A stretch of 64,000 nt of DNA, taken from positions 14,213,319 to 14,277,318 of the forward strand of contig BSYO01000006.1 of the NCBI GenBank assembly GCA_033239525.1. Reading direction: 5' to 3'. Within the stretch, counting starts at the first letter, position 1. Each line of letters begins with the position of its first letter. Source of the DNA: Nepenthes gracilis. Lineage: Eukaryota > Streptophyta > Magnoliopsida > Caryophyllales > Nepenthaceae. The notes under the pieces are model-generated. The model was not told the origin of the DNA. It did not search any database and saw nothing but the letters and a program-made list of their open reading frames with translations. A program made the position numbers and the translations under genes. Positions 33,120-44,399 of this stretch are shown piece after piece.

Positions 33120-34370
33120 TTTTCCCATAATGAAAAAGAACTCCGTCCTTCAGTAAAAAGTACTCCGGATTTATGAGCTTCGACTCTTAAAAGCACTCCA
33201 TCCTTCAGTAAAAAGTACTCCGGATTTATGAGCTTTGACTTTTAAAAGTACTCTGTCCTTCAGTGAAAAGTACTCCGAATTTATGAAACTTCGGCTTTTA
33301 CAAGTACTCTGTCCTTTGAGTAAAAAGCACTACGTCCAAAAAGCACTCTATCCAAAAAGAACTCCGGCCTTAATAATGAAAAAGAACACCGGCTTGTATA
33401 AGAAAAAGAACTCCGACTTGTATAAGAAAAAGAACTCCGGCTTATATAAGAAAATGAACTCCGGCCTTAATATGAAAATGAGCTCTGGCTTTGTATAAGA
33501 AAATGAGCTCCGACCTTAATGTGAAATGAACTCCGGCTTTAAAGGGAAATGAACTCCGGCTTTTAAACTCTTCCTTTTGTCAAAAAGAACTCCGTCCTTT
33601 TGTTGGAAAAAGAACTCTGGCTTTAAAATGAACTCCAGCCTTAATGTAAAATGAACTCTGGCCTTAATGTAAAATGAACTCCTGCTTTAAAATGAACTCC
33701 GGCCTTAATGTAAAATGAACTCCGGCTTTAAAATGAACTCCGACCTTAATGTAAAATAAACTCCAGCTTTAAAATGAACTTGGCCTTAATTGCAAAATGA
33801 ACTCCGACTTTAAAAAGAACTCCGGCCTTTGAGAAAATAAGCTTCGTCCTCTGAGAAAAAAACCTCCGTCCTTTTGTTGGAAAAAGAACTCTGACCTTAA
33901 AATGAACTCCGGTCTTAATGTGAAATGAACTCCGGCTTTTGAGAAAATGAACCCCGGCCTTTGAGAAAATAAGCTCCGTCCTCTGAGAAAAAGAACTCCA
34001 TCCTTTTGTTGGAAAAAGAACTCCGACCTTAAAATGAACTCAGGTCTTAATGTGTAATGAACTCTGTCTTTTAATGAACTCCGTCTCTTGAGTAAAAAGC
34101 ACTCCGTCCCTTGAGTAAAAAGCACTCCGTCCCCTTAAGTAAAAAGCATTCCGTCCCTTTTGGCAAAAATCACTCCGTCCCTTTGAGCGAAAAGTACTCC
34201 GTCTGAAAAGCTCTCCGTCCGAAAGGCACTCCGTCCGAAAAGCACTACGTCCAAAAAGCACACCGGCCTCTGTCAGAAAAGAACTTCGGCTTTTTGTACT
34301 GAAAATGAATTCCAGCTTTGTACTGAAAATAAAACCGGCTCCCTTAACGAGAAAAGAGCTCCGGCCCTTC
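33120..34370 (+). repeat. GAACTCCGGCYTT tandem array, E5 LTR
   Basis: About fifty short units (20-30 bases) alternating GAACTCCGGCTTT or GAACTCCGGCCTTAATG with A-rich spacers such as AAAATGAACTCC, drifting into CACTCCGTCC units at 34080-34260. Unit type changes along the array, which indicates local amplification. Confidence 0.85.
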
Positions 34371-34509
34371 CTTGCTAAAAATCTAAACCTACCCTAGGTG
34401 TAATTTGTTTCCGAAAATATATACCGACCTATACTAAGGAAATTTCCATGTATACTCAAAGATAGCTGAAGATATATTATGCAAGTCTGATTTCAAAAAG
34501 GGGTTTTTG

Positions 34510-34675
34510 ATAAAAAGATGAATGATAGCCGTCCTCGGGGCTTGGTACAAGGAGGTAATGATGGCCGTCATCGGGGCTTGGTACAAGGAGAGAATGATAG
34601 CCATCCTCGGGGCTTGATACAAGGGGGGAATGATAGTCATCCTCGGGGCTTTGTACAAGGAGAAAAATAATATGA
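34510..34675 (+). repeat. GGGGCTTGGTACAAGGAG tandem repeats
   Basis: Four units of about 38 bases of the form GAATGATAGCCGTCCTCGG followed by GGCTTGGTACAAGGAG. The antisense solo LTR has the same units reversed at 4145-4250. Confidence 0.85.
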
Positions 34676-35312
34676 AGTACCGTTTACTGTTTTACCGATA
34701 TGCTATATTACAGTAAATTGATGATAATGAATCGTATAGTGAAAAGATGATAGGGTATTATTTTCAATTTTACCATGTATTGTCAAAGTTTACAGTTTAT
34801 TATTTTTATTCTATAGCGTACTTATTTATGAAGCGTGAGATTTGATATCGTTATAGTGTGCTTTTACTGTTTTTCCAGACGATGTATTGATTGAACGTTC
34901 TGGTTCTGCATGGTTATATGATCGTTTTGGCATAACCATTTTACAGTTCATGTGCATGTACCCTACTGAGCCTCGGCTCACTGTTTTATACTTTTCCCCC
35001 TACAGATGAAGCTTTAGAGCCTATGCCAGACGAGTTGGAGTGATTAGAGCTTGTCTGAAGGATTATTAAAGACCTCGGAAGCTTATTTTGGGAGAAATAT
35101 TATTGTAATGACTTGATGGACTTCTATTGTTAAACATTTTTGGCTATGTACTTGGAAATGAATATTTTGGAATGAATATGAATGCTTCCGTAAGTGTTAG
35201 AATAACTTCCGCTATACTTATTATGGCTAAAGGTATATGGGTCCTAGATGGAATCTGTGATCCTGTGTTGCACCTAACTGGTTTAGTTTGGATTTTTAAT
35301 TGTGTTATAAAT

Positions 35313-35345
35313 GACGGAATCAAAAAAAAAAAAATCCGTTCCGTC
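35313..35345 (+). other. LTR-terminal stem-loop, E5
   Basis: GACGGA (35313-35318) pairs with TCCGTC (35340-35345) around an A-run loop, just before the LTR end CACA and the primer site. Confidence 0.6.
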
Positions 35346-35348
35346 ACA

Positions 35349-35362
35349 ATTGGTATCAAAGA
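35349..35362 (+). promoter_or_regulatory. Primer binding site of E5
   Basis: ATTGGTATCAAAGA, one mismatch to the initiator-Met type TTGGTATCAGAG, directly after the LTR end. Confidence 0.8.
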
Positions 35363-35581
35363 AATGAGATGACTTAGGAATTGATTGATCGAAAAGTGGA
35401 AGCATAGGTTTAAATCTTTTAATAGAATTCCTGTAGGAATATGTAGAGGAAGCTAAGACAGTTGGGACCCCTAAGAGATTGGTTCTCGGGCTTGGTTAGA
35501 AATTCCTTTAAGTTATTGAATACTACCTTCTTATTTATTGGATCCTTGTCCTTATATTCATATGTTTGCCTTGATTATAGG

Positions 35582-36540
35582 ATGGCAAGTAGAAGAGGTG
35601 GGAAGAATGGCCGGGTCACGTTAGCACGCCCTATGAAAAAGAAGCTGCCTATATCAATCTACTGGAAAGGATGACCAATGTCGTAGAGTCCGTCGAGCAA
35701 AAGCACATGGCTCCGACACCCGAACCAGCTCCGACACCTCTGGGTCCTACAACTTATGATAGGTTCACAGCTGAACGAGCACCAGGCTTCTTAGGAAGCC
35801 TGATCCGGCTGAGGCGGATGTATGGATGCAAAAAATGAAGAAGATATTCACTATGCTTGGCTATACTGACCGAGAAAAGGTCACATTTGCTGCATATAAG
35901 CTGGAGGGTGAAGCAGATAGTGGTGGGACATGTAGAAACGGGCGATGGGAGTGCCTAATGAAGATATCACCTGGGAGATGTTTGAGGAGGCATTTCTAGA
36001 AAAGTATCTTCCATCCAGTCTTCGAGACCAGAAAGAGCAAGAGTTTATGAGGCTGAGACAAGGGAGCATGACCGTCAAGGTATATGATGCCAAGTTCACG
36101 GAGTTGTCTCATTTTGCACCATCTTATGTAGAGGATGAGCAGAGGAAAGCTAAAAAGTTCCTGCAAGGGCTACGAGATGATATTAGGAAGCTGCTATCTG
36201 TTTTGAAGTTTCAAACTTATACCGAGATCCTAGATAGAGCAACGATCTACAAGAAAGAGGCAAAAATCGAAAGGTTCTATGCAAAGAGAACCGCCAGCCG
36301 AGCGGGAATAAGTACAAGATAACTGCAGGGTCTTCTGGACTGTTCAAGAGGACTAGAGCTGCCGACAAGGGAAAAAGTATTATACCGACTCAGTCAGTGA
36401 CCGGTAGCAGAGCATCGGCTGATGACTGTACCTTCTGTGGGAGGAGACATCCGGGACAAGAATGTCGTAAGATGTCGGGAGCGTGTTTCGGATGTGGACA
36501 GCAAGGCCACATTCTCAGGAACTTCCCACTATCTCTGGGG
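35582..36540 (+). pseudogene. gag: E5 gag (broken by frameshifts)
   Basis: Starts MASRRGGKNGRVTLARP; a shift follows, after which another phase gives LLERMTNVVESVEQKHMAP. Then ITWEMFEEAFLEKYLPSSL, YDAKFTELSHFAP, FLQGLRDDI (35960-36190) as in other chromovirus gags. The zinc-knuckle part has CTFCGRRHPGQEC and CFGCGQQGH, but the last zinc ligand Cys is replaced (RNFP where DCP is usual). At least two frameshifts and a stop at 36320. Gag would normally be fused to the protease that follows. Confidence 0.82.
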
Positions 36541-36581
36541 AATGAAGGAAAGAAGCTATTGTCTCGGCAAGAGCCTTCGCG

Positions 36582-36850
36582 GTGGCTGTTCAAGATCCGA
36601 AGGCCTCTCCGAATTTTGTGGAAGGTACTCTCTCTATTTGTGGAGTTTCTGCATCCATATTATTTGACTCGGGGTCTACCCATTCCTTTGTTTCCCTGAA
36701 ATTTGCATGTTGTATCGTATCTACCCCATGTGTTTTGGATTGTAAATTATCTGTGTATACTCCCACCGGATCATCTGTGGTTACTGATGTGATGTATCCA
36801 AGATGTATGGTTGAGGCGAATGGGATGCTCTGGATGTATCCGAGATGTAT
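36582..36850 (+). pseudogene. E5 protease fragment
   Basis: [27 protein letters not shown] (only the core [10 protein letters not shown] is diagnostic, about 36645-36680), then a TPTGSSVVTDVMYPRCMV segment as in E4. The frame then runs into a duplicated patch (36791-36865) and leaves homology to retroelement pol. No RT, RNase H or integrase follows. Confidence 0.8.
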
Positions 36851-36866
36851 CCGGATCATCTGTGGA

Positions 36867-37490
36867 CAAGAAGGATGCTCTGGATGGTAGTCTACTGGAC
36901 TCGGATCTGGTCGTCGATCAGACCCCTATTCTTGTTTCAGATGCCAGTTGCTTGGATGAGGATCCTTTGTCAATTGAGAAGGATCCGTTGCTTATGGCTG
37001 TCCAGCAGCTCCTGGACTCGGATGGCTCTCGTCAACTATTTAAAGCCACACTTCCTGAGCATAGGAACCTTGTGATGGATTTCCTGAATAGGTGCCGGCA
37101 GGATGTAAATGTTGAGAGCAAATGTAAGTTTCTCTGAGCCTTTCCATTGGCAGCGGCAGATAAAGGGTTTCCCCCTAATGCTTATTTGATTGCTTTCCAA
37201 TTGGTACTACAGCTGACACCTCCCAGGCCCATAATGCCTCATTCTCTCCCGAGGAAGAAAAGGTCGTTTTCGGATTCCTGGCTTCCTTGCTGAAAACGGC
37301 AACAAGTTTTTCGGTTATCTAAAATTGTAATCAATTTGAATTTTTGGCTGGTCTTCATAGTAAGGCATTTAAGATCCCGATTGAAGAACCCTGGCTACAA
37401 TTCAAGTCTAGGAGACGGCGTAAAGCTACTTCCAAGAAAAACCGGATTTATCATACATGAAAACCTGCAGCTGCTGGGTTGGGTGTGGGT
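36867..37490 (+). pseudogene. Unidentified coding fragment joined to E5 protease, possibly with an intron
   Basis: Open from the junction to 37137 (DKKDALDGSLLDSDLV, then LPEHRNLVMDFLNRC). The frame closes at AAAT|GTAAGTTTC (37124/37125), a good plant donor; about 85 bases later a T-rich stretch ends in TACTACAG (37212) and the continuing sequence encodes FSPEEEKVVFGFLASLLK in the compatible phase (phase 1). Further on come a stop, GLHSKAFKI and KSRRRRKATSKK. The second half is homologous to 25348-25760. Function not recognised; a captured host-gene fragment is the favoured reading, an unfamiliar LINE ORF1 the alternative. Confidence 0.5.
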
Positions 37491-37630
37491 TGGAGTGACC
37501 TTGTGCCTTTCAAAAACCAGAGTTGAGTTTCACTCTTGGAAGCTGGAGTGATTTGTCGCTTAAATGCTAGAGTGAATTAAGGCCGGAGTTGATTTGTGCC
37601 TCTTAATGACCGGTGTGATTTATGGCCGGA
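37491..37630 (+). repeat. CCGGAGT-type repeats left of the L1
   Basis: CCAGAGTTGAGTTTCACTC, GCTGGAGTGATTTGTCGC and GGCCGGAGTTGATTTGTGCC correspond closely to 44660-44960 beyond the L1. The last 16 bases GTGATTTATGGCCGGA (37615-37630) are the L1 target duplication. Confidence 0.7.
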
Positions 37631-37857
37631 CTGTGATCTCCCCCTAAAGGTTCTCGAATCTGTTCATTGCCGATGAATCCGTCTGCAATTATGGATTCAC
37701 CTGCAAAAGATTCTATAGATTCAAATCTTCTAGAACGTGAATTTTTGTATTTGCAAATCGCCAGAAAGGTGTCCTTTCAGGCCGAGCGTTCTGACTCTGT
37801 TGTCTTCGATGGTGCTCCTCAGAGGCTTTAGCTCCTTCGATTCAATGCCTTGGGAAT

Positions 37858-39412
37858 ATGGGTTCGGAGGGTTTTGGAAATTGCCTGGCCAGTTCTGGCA
37901 ATTTTCCTGTGGGCTCTATCGCAGAAAATCCAGGTCCCTCCATTGCAGGTGGTTTGGATGCCGATGCTTCGCCTCTGGCCTCTCCCTGTCCCTCCAATGT
38001 GTTGCCAGCAGTGTCTTCTGCATCTGCCATCCTCCTTGCCCCTAGTAGAGCCCTTCAACTTTGCCCGGAGGTCCCCAGGAACTCCCCGCTGCCGCCCTTC
38101 CCTCCCAGTGCTGATGCTTGTAACCGTGGAGTCTCATGGTCCTCCGTGGTCCAACACAACACCCCTGGTGGTAAGTCCCCCCTTAAATTTTTCCCCCTTA
38201 ATGTTGCAGATGTTAGGAATGCGATCCTATCTCGTCCTGTGGGGTGCTACCCTTGTCGGCTACTTTGCTGGCACCCCCTTCCATTTTAATGCTATAAACA
38301 ACATTACCAGGAAAATCTGGGCTTGTTTCGAGCTCAGTCATGTTGCTGGAAACAAGAATGGTTTCTTTTTTTTTCGATTCTCTTCCATAAATATGCTCCA
38401 TAAATGCTTGGCTAGCGACCCTTGGGCTATTGGAGGGCGCCCTTTGTTTCTCAAGAAATGGGAGCCTGGAATGGTCCTTTCCAAGGAAGAACACAGATCC
38501 ATTCCCACATGGATCACTTTGTCAGGGGTTCCAGTTGAATACTGGACACCCCTGGGTTTAAGTTGGATAGCCAGTGCTATCGGTAAGCCTATCCTTCTCG
38601 ACCCTGTTACTGAAAGATTTGAGCCCATGGGTTTTGCTCGGGTGTGTATTGAGGTGGCAGTTGATGCTTCACTACCAGACTCTATTAAGGTTCGAGCAAG
38701 CTGCCGTGCTGACCCAGCTGACAGCTCTTTCGTGGAAATTAAAATTGAGTATCATCGGAGACCTCCTCGTCGAACCCATCGTAAAGTTGAAGAGAAGGCT
38801 CTTCCCCTCAATCAATCTGGTGTTGTCAAGGTTGGGGCTTTATCCAACATAGCCCCAGCCAAACCTCCCCCAAAATCTCGGCCTCAGTTCAAGAGCTCGA
38901 GTGTTGCTGTCCCACCCTCTGAGACTTCGGATTAGAAGATTTTATCTGTAGCCAATTCATTTAGCGTTCTCCAGGTCCCTACCCAGGATGACCATGTGGA
39001 TGGTGATGGTTCTTCTCCATCAGATCACCTGGTTGAGTCTTCTATGACTCCCCCGCATGGTAATCCGATATTAATTATCCCCCCGGGGACCCAGTCTACC
39101 GTGTCCTTGAATGAGATCATTGAGGAGCGGCACTATGCTAGGGTTGAGGCCCATCACTTACCCAACATTACCTCTGGGACGGATGTGGATCCTGGACCGG
39201 CGTTTTGCACTATCCAGCCCCCTGCCAATTCCGGCCCTCAAGGACTAGCTAAGCTTAATAATCCTTTGCGCCTAGACTCAGCATCTGATGGATCTGATTC
39301 TAATGGTACTGATGGTAAGCCTAAGAAGAGGGGCCTGAAGTCCTCTAAGAAATCCAGAAACTCCAAGGGGCCTAAAAAGACGTCCCCCCTCTCGCCGGTT
39401 TCTTATGACTAA
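37858..39412 (+). pseudogene. L1 ORF1 (nucleic-acid-binding protein), broken
   Basis: The N-terminal part reads from the ATG at 37858 (MGSEGFGNCL, later SWSSVVQHNTPGGKSPLKFF). Near 38240 the phase changes, and the rest follows in the frame of 37850: GYFAGTPFHFNAINNITRKI, FFFFRFSS, WEPGMVLSKEE, IPTWITLSGVPVEYW and SCRADPADSSFVEIKIEY, the usual order of the plant L1 DUF4283 region with the degenerate zinc-knuckle-like end. A TAG stop at 38933 interrupts it, after which the same phase stays open to 39412, ending in a Lys/Ser-rich tail (KKRGLKSSKKSRNSKGPKK). So two lesions, one shift and one stop. Confidence 0.8.
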
Positions 39413-42400
39413 TATAGCATGTTGGAATGTGTGGGGACTTAATGGGCTGGTGAAAGCTCATGAAGTCCGCAACCTCATTGGATCTCACGGGTGCTGTATT
39501 GTTGGACTGGTCGAGACTAAAGTTGCGGAGAAAAATGCAATCTCCATTTCGGCCAGGATTAACCCACACTGGCTCTGGTCTATGAACTATTCTATTTCCT
39601 GTATTGGGAGAATTTGGGTCGGAGGGGATCCCAAAAAGTTGGCAGTGAACATTCTCTCCAAGGAAGAACAGGTCATTCATACCGAAGCGCTCTTCCTTGA
39701 GGATAATTTTCACTGCCTCTTGTCCTTTGTATATGGTGCTAACCTGGAAGGTTCTCGAAAAATTCTTTGGCACAGCCTTAGGAGACAATCAGGCCTCCCA
39801 GGCGACCTCCCTTGGGCGGTCCTGGGAGATTTTAATGCCATCCACTCGGCGACTGAGGCCCTCGGTGGCTCTTGGCATTCTAAAAGCTCCATTGATCTTA
39901 ATGAATGTCTTAGGGATTGTGGACTGGAGGACGTTTGTCATGAAGGTCAATTCTTCACCTAGAATGATGGGCGTGACCCCTCATCCCGTATTTTCAGAAA
40001 ACTTGACCGAGTGGTCATAAATGGCCACTGGTTTGACTTTTTCAGAAGCTCTAAAGCGGTCTTCCCTCCTGCTAGGTTATCAGATCACTCCCCTTGCATC
40101 CTTCTTCCTATGGATCGTGCAGTGCGTAAACACGAGATGTTTCGGTTTAATAACTTTCTCACCAAATCCACAAGCTTTGTTTCTGTGGTCAAGGAAGCTT
40201 TGGAGATCGAGACTAATGGTACTCCGATGTTTAGGCTAATGTCCTCTCTCAAAAAGGTGAAAGGAATGCTCAAAACTCTTAATACCCAATGTGCGGTACT
40301 GAGCGTTCTTGTAGGGCTGACTATTATTCTGCAATGGCTAGAGAGGCAGATTTCCTCTAACAAAAAGCCAAAATCAGATGGCTCAAAGAGGGCGATCAAT
40401 GCACAAAATTTTTCTTCAAGTCTGTTAGTGGGAACTATAATCGGAATAGGATCATCTCCCTCATTGATGCTTCTGGAAATCCTACTAGTGGGAAGGAAGA
40501 TTTGAATGAATTGATTATTGGCCACTTAAAAAATGCATTAGGGTATGGACAAACTCATGGGTCGGCGGAGGCCAACCGTATTCGCCCGTACATTCTCCAT
40601 ACCGTCCCTGGGTCGCTAACTGGGTCGCTGGTTAGATCGGTTTCTGAGGAGGAAATCCATAAAGCGCTATTTTCCATTGGGGATGACAAAGCCCTAGGTC
40701 TTGATGGTTTCTCCTCGAAATTTTTTAAGGACTCGTGGGAGATTACCGGTCCTTTGGTCTGTGAAGCTATCCTTGATTTTTTCAAACATGAAAAGCTCCT
40801 AAAACAAATGAATACCACTCTGATTAGTCTTATCCCTAAGGTCCAGTCCCCACACTTGGTCTCTGATTATCGCCCGATTTCCTGTTGCAATGTCATTTAC
40901 AAAGTGATTTCTAAAATTCTCGCAAACAGAATCAAGGAAACACTTCCATACCTAGTGGACAAATACCAAACAGCCTTTGTGGCGGGGCGTCAGATTAGTG
41001 ATAATATCCTTTTAGCTCAGGAACTCCTTCACAAGTATCATCTTGGGCTTGGCCCGCCCTGATGTACTATGAAGGTTGATCTGATGAAAGCTTATGACAT
41101 TGTTCAATGGGACTTTATCATCAATATGCTGACTCTCATGAATTTCCCTCCGATGATGGTCAATTGGATTAGCCAATGTATTACTACTCCGACGTACTCC
41201 CTCAACATCAATGGGGAAGTGGTCGGGTTCTTCAAAGGTGGCAAGGATCTCCGCCAAGGGGATCCCCTATCCCCTTATCTTTTTGTCCTGGTTATGGAAG
41301 TCCTCAACGGCATTATTGAGTTTAAGACAAGGAGGGATAGCCCTTTTAAATATCACTGGAAATGCGCTGACACTCAAACTGTTATGCTAGCCTTTGTTGA
41401 TGATCTCCTCCTATTCTCCCATGCTGATACCCAATCCACCCAAATCCTCAAGGAGTGCCTTGAGGAGTTCCATGTTTCTTCTGTTCTCTCTGCAAACCCA
41501 AATAAAAGTGAAGTTTTCATCTGTTCAAAGTACATTTCCCTTCACAAGGACATTGCTAGTATCTTGGGGTTTAAGGAGGGCAAACTCCCCATCAGATACT
41601 TGGGTGTCCCCCTTGTTACCTCCCGTCTCTCAACTTCTGACTGCAAATCTCTCACAGACAAGATCACTAGGAGGATCACCTCCTGGAAAAATAGATGGCT
41701 CTCGTTTGGGGGGCGGTTGCAGCTGGTCACCTCCATTCTTTCGTCCATTCATCTTTACTAGTCCTCTATGTTTATTTTGCCTAAGTCCACTCTAAAAACA
41801 ATTAATTGCCTCTTGCGCCATTTCCTCTGGAAGGGCTCTACTGAAGGGAGAGCTAATGCTAAAGTGGCTTGGAGTGATGTTTGCTACCCCAAGTCCGAAG
41901 GGGGTTTGGGCCTCAAAAATTTGGTTGATCAGAATAAAGCTCTTAACTGCAAGCTTCTTTGGCGTCTTATCTCCAAATACCCTAATTCGGCCTGGTCTTC
42001 TTGGATCCACAAAAATAGAATCAAGGACCGGTGCATTTGGACCCTTAAAGTCCCGGCCTCGGCCACATGGAGCTGGCGTAAAATCATGAAACTTCACCCC
42101 TTTATGCGTTCCCACACTATTAAGGTTATTGGGGATGGCTTTGATACTTTCCTCTGGCACGATAACTGGCACCCTCTAGGCCCCCTGAGTGAGGTTAGCT
42201 CCGACCGTACACGCCTAGTTTCGGGTCTGCCTTAGGAAATTAAGGTTTCAGCAATCATCAGAAATAATAATTGGGCTTGGCCTAACCCTTTTGATTCTGA
42301 GGTTTCTCACTCAATTGATAACATGCCGACTAACCCCCCATGCATCCATCAAAAGGACTCTGTATGGTGGGCTGGGATTGTTAATGGAAAGTTCTCGACT

Positions 42401-42955
42401 CAATCTGCGTATTTCCTCATCCATCCTCCAAGACCAAAAGTTAGCTCGACTCCTTTGGTTTGGGGTCCATACCATATTCCTGCTCACACGTTCACACTAT
42501 GGTTAGCCATCAAGGGTCGACTCAATACCCTTGACTGCATCCATGGTGTCCCCATCCCATCCACTAGATGCACTCTCTGCAATACGGGCGATGAAAACTA
42601 TGACCATCTTTTTTTCTCCTGTTCATACTCTAGAGCTCTGTGGATCAAAATCCAATGACGGTCGGGCATTCAATGGCAACACAGCGAGTGGAAACACAAT
42701 ATTTCATGGGCTGCAACTGTTTAGAGAGGGAAAAGCTTCTTGGCCCTCACAAAGCGTCTGTCACTGGCAGCCACGGTCTGCTACATATGGAAGGAGTGCA
42801 ATAATTGTATCTTTCAGAAATCCCCTCCCAATGACATCTCCCATATTTCCTCTATGATTATCAATATCGTGAGACTAAGATTGAAGACCGTCACAGTGTC
42901 TGACATGGATATTTCTAGGCCGCTGCGGCTTCTTGGGGTTTTTAAAAAAAAATCA
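39405..42955 (+). pseudogene. L1 ORF2: endonuclease and reverse transcriptase, broken
   Basis: Starts at ATG 39405 overlapping the ORF1 stop (ATGACTAA). Endonuclease: NVWGLN, VETK (catalytic Glu), LGDFNAI and LSDHSPC are present. A TAG at 39960 and a frameshift near 40310 follow. RT: ALGLDGFSSKFFK, LISLIPKV, DYRPISCCNVIYKVI, MKVDLMKAYD, GDPLSPYLFVLVMEVL and FVDDLLLFSH, then GKLPIRYLGVPL. C-terminal: WLAIKGRLNTLD and CTLCNTGDENYDHLFFSC, the zinc-binding module of plant L1s. In-frame stops at 41060 (TGA), 41759 (TAG), 42233 (TAG), 42656 (TGA) and one near 42730. Catalytic residues survive but the protein cannot be made whole. Confidence 0.9.
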
Positions 42956-44270
42956 TTACTTGTGGTGGCGGAGTGCTTCTTCTCGTTTAGGTCGGAGTGG
43001 CTTTGCTCGAGCTTTCAGATTGTAGTTGTCTGTAATCCGGAGAGCATTCTGGACTCCTTGGACGGAGTGCTCTTTCTCATTTTGGATGGAGTGGCTTTGA
43101 TAGTGCCTCCGGAGTGCCTGCTATTTCCTTTGATGGAGTGGCCTGCTAGCAAGGTAATAAAAAAAAAAATCCTGTGGTGGCGGAGTGCTCCCTCTCGCTT
43201 GGGACGGAGTGAATATGGTCGAGCTTCCGGAGTGCTATTGCAATTTTTTCGGAGCACCTTATTGGCTTCCTGGATGGAGTGTTTTTCATCACTTCGGACG
43301 GAGTGGAAAAAAAAAACTCCTGTGGTGGCGGAGTGCTCCCTCTCGCTTGGGACGGAGTGAATTTGGTCGAGCTTCCGGAGTGTTGTTGCTATTTTTCCGG
43401 AACGCCTCATTGACATCTTGGACGGAGTGTTTTTTTATCACTTTGGACGGAGTGAAAAAAAAAATCATTCGTGTGGTGGCGGAGTGCTGCCTCTCGCTTG
43501 GGACGGAGTGAATTTGGTCGAGCTTTCGGAGTGCTGTTACAATTTTTCCGGAGCGCCTTATTGACTTCTTGGACGGAGTGTTTTTTTATCACTTCGGACG
43601 GAAAAAAAAAATCCTTCCTGTGGTGACGGAGTGCTTCCTCTTGCTTGGGACGGAGTGAATTTGGTCTAGCTTCTAGAGTGTTGTTGCAATTTTTCCGGAG
43701 TGTCTTCTTGACTTCGTGCACGAAGTGTTTTTTTATCATTTCGGACGGAGTGACTTTTTTAGTGCCTCCGGATTGCCTTTATCAGGAGTGTCTATTTTCC
43801 CGTGAAAAAAAAAATTATCTCATGTGGTCACAGAGTGCTTATTCTATCTTTGGATGGAGTGTCCTTGCTCATGCTTCTGGAGTACAGCTGTCCCTTATGC
43901 GGAGTGCTTTCTTGACTTCAGGCAGGCGGGTCCTCACTTTGGACGGAGTGACCTTGATTATGCTTCCGAAGTGCATATGCCCATTTTCCGGAGTGGCTTT
44001 TGTCTACTTGGACGGAGTAGCTCGGTTAAAAGTGTGGCATTGCTGAATCCGGAGTACCCTTACTGGCAGCCGGAGTGCATTGTTATATCCGGGTGCATTA
44101 GACAGAGTGCATTGATCGGTGTGGCATTGCAGAAACCGGTGTACCTTTACCTGGAGGCCGGAGTGCATTGTAAAATCCAGAGTGCATTAGACAGAGTACT
44201 TATATCTGGAGGCCGGAGTGCATTGTAGAATCCAAAGTGCATTGGACGGAGTGCATTGGAATACCTCTGT
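42956..44270 (+). repeat. A-run-terminated tandem array in L1 3' UTR
   Basis: Six units starting with TGTGGTGGCGGAGTGCT at about 42959, 43171, 43319, 43470, 43618 and 43821 (spacings 212, 148, 151, 148, 203). Each unit holds CGGAGTGAATTTGGTCGAGC, TTTTTCCGGAGYGCCTTATTG and GGACGGAGTG, and each new unit is preceded by a run of 8-12 A. After 44000 it changes to GCCGGAGTGCATTGTA-type units. Confidence 0.85.
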
Positions 44271-44399
44271 TGTGGAGCGGAGTGGCATTGGGTGCAAATT
44301 CTGGATTTGTTGACCCTGGATCTAATTGGTTAGATGATGCTGGAGCTCCCATTAGTGCTTTTCTTATTGAATCTGCTCTTTAGGTTTGTATGTGTGGTA

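Larger units (their letters stand above)
32835..35005 (+). other. Putative GC-AG intron in E5 LTR
   Basis: CTCTCAG|GCAAGTGT is a full match to the GC-AG donor consensus. The acceptor side has CGGCTCACTG (branch-like CTCAC), an uninterrupted pyrimidine tract and CTACAG|ATGAAG. Length about 2.17 kb; the tandem arrays lie entirely inside. Confidence 0.65.
32326..35348 (+). repeat. E5 5' LTR (3.0 kb)
   Basis: TGTGAGATCCCAAAATC start and CCGTTCCGTCACA end, followed by a primer site. TATATAAA at 32735-32742, donor CAG|GCAAGT at 32834/32835, ACTCCGGC arrays 33120-34370, GGGGCTTGGTACAAGGAG array 34510-34670, CGGCTCACTG plus C-rich tract and CTACAG|ATGAAG ending 35005, terminal stem 35313-35345. The flank GTCCA precedes it. 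A colinear partner LTR could not be found in the window. Confidence 0.85.

Noticed and set aside
35349..35362. tRNA-like sequence
   Set aside because: Only the 12-base 3'-complement of initiator-Met tRNA, i.e. a primer binding site, not a tRNA gene.
37631..37650. CTGTGATCTCCCC as the start of the missing E5 3' LTR
   Set aside because: It resembles TGTGAGATCCC, but it directly follows the exact 16-bp L1 duplication and nothing after it matches the E5 LTR.
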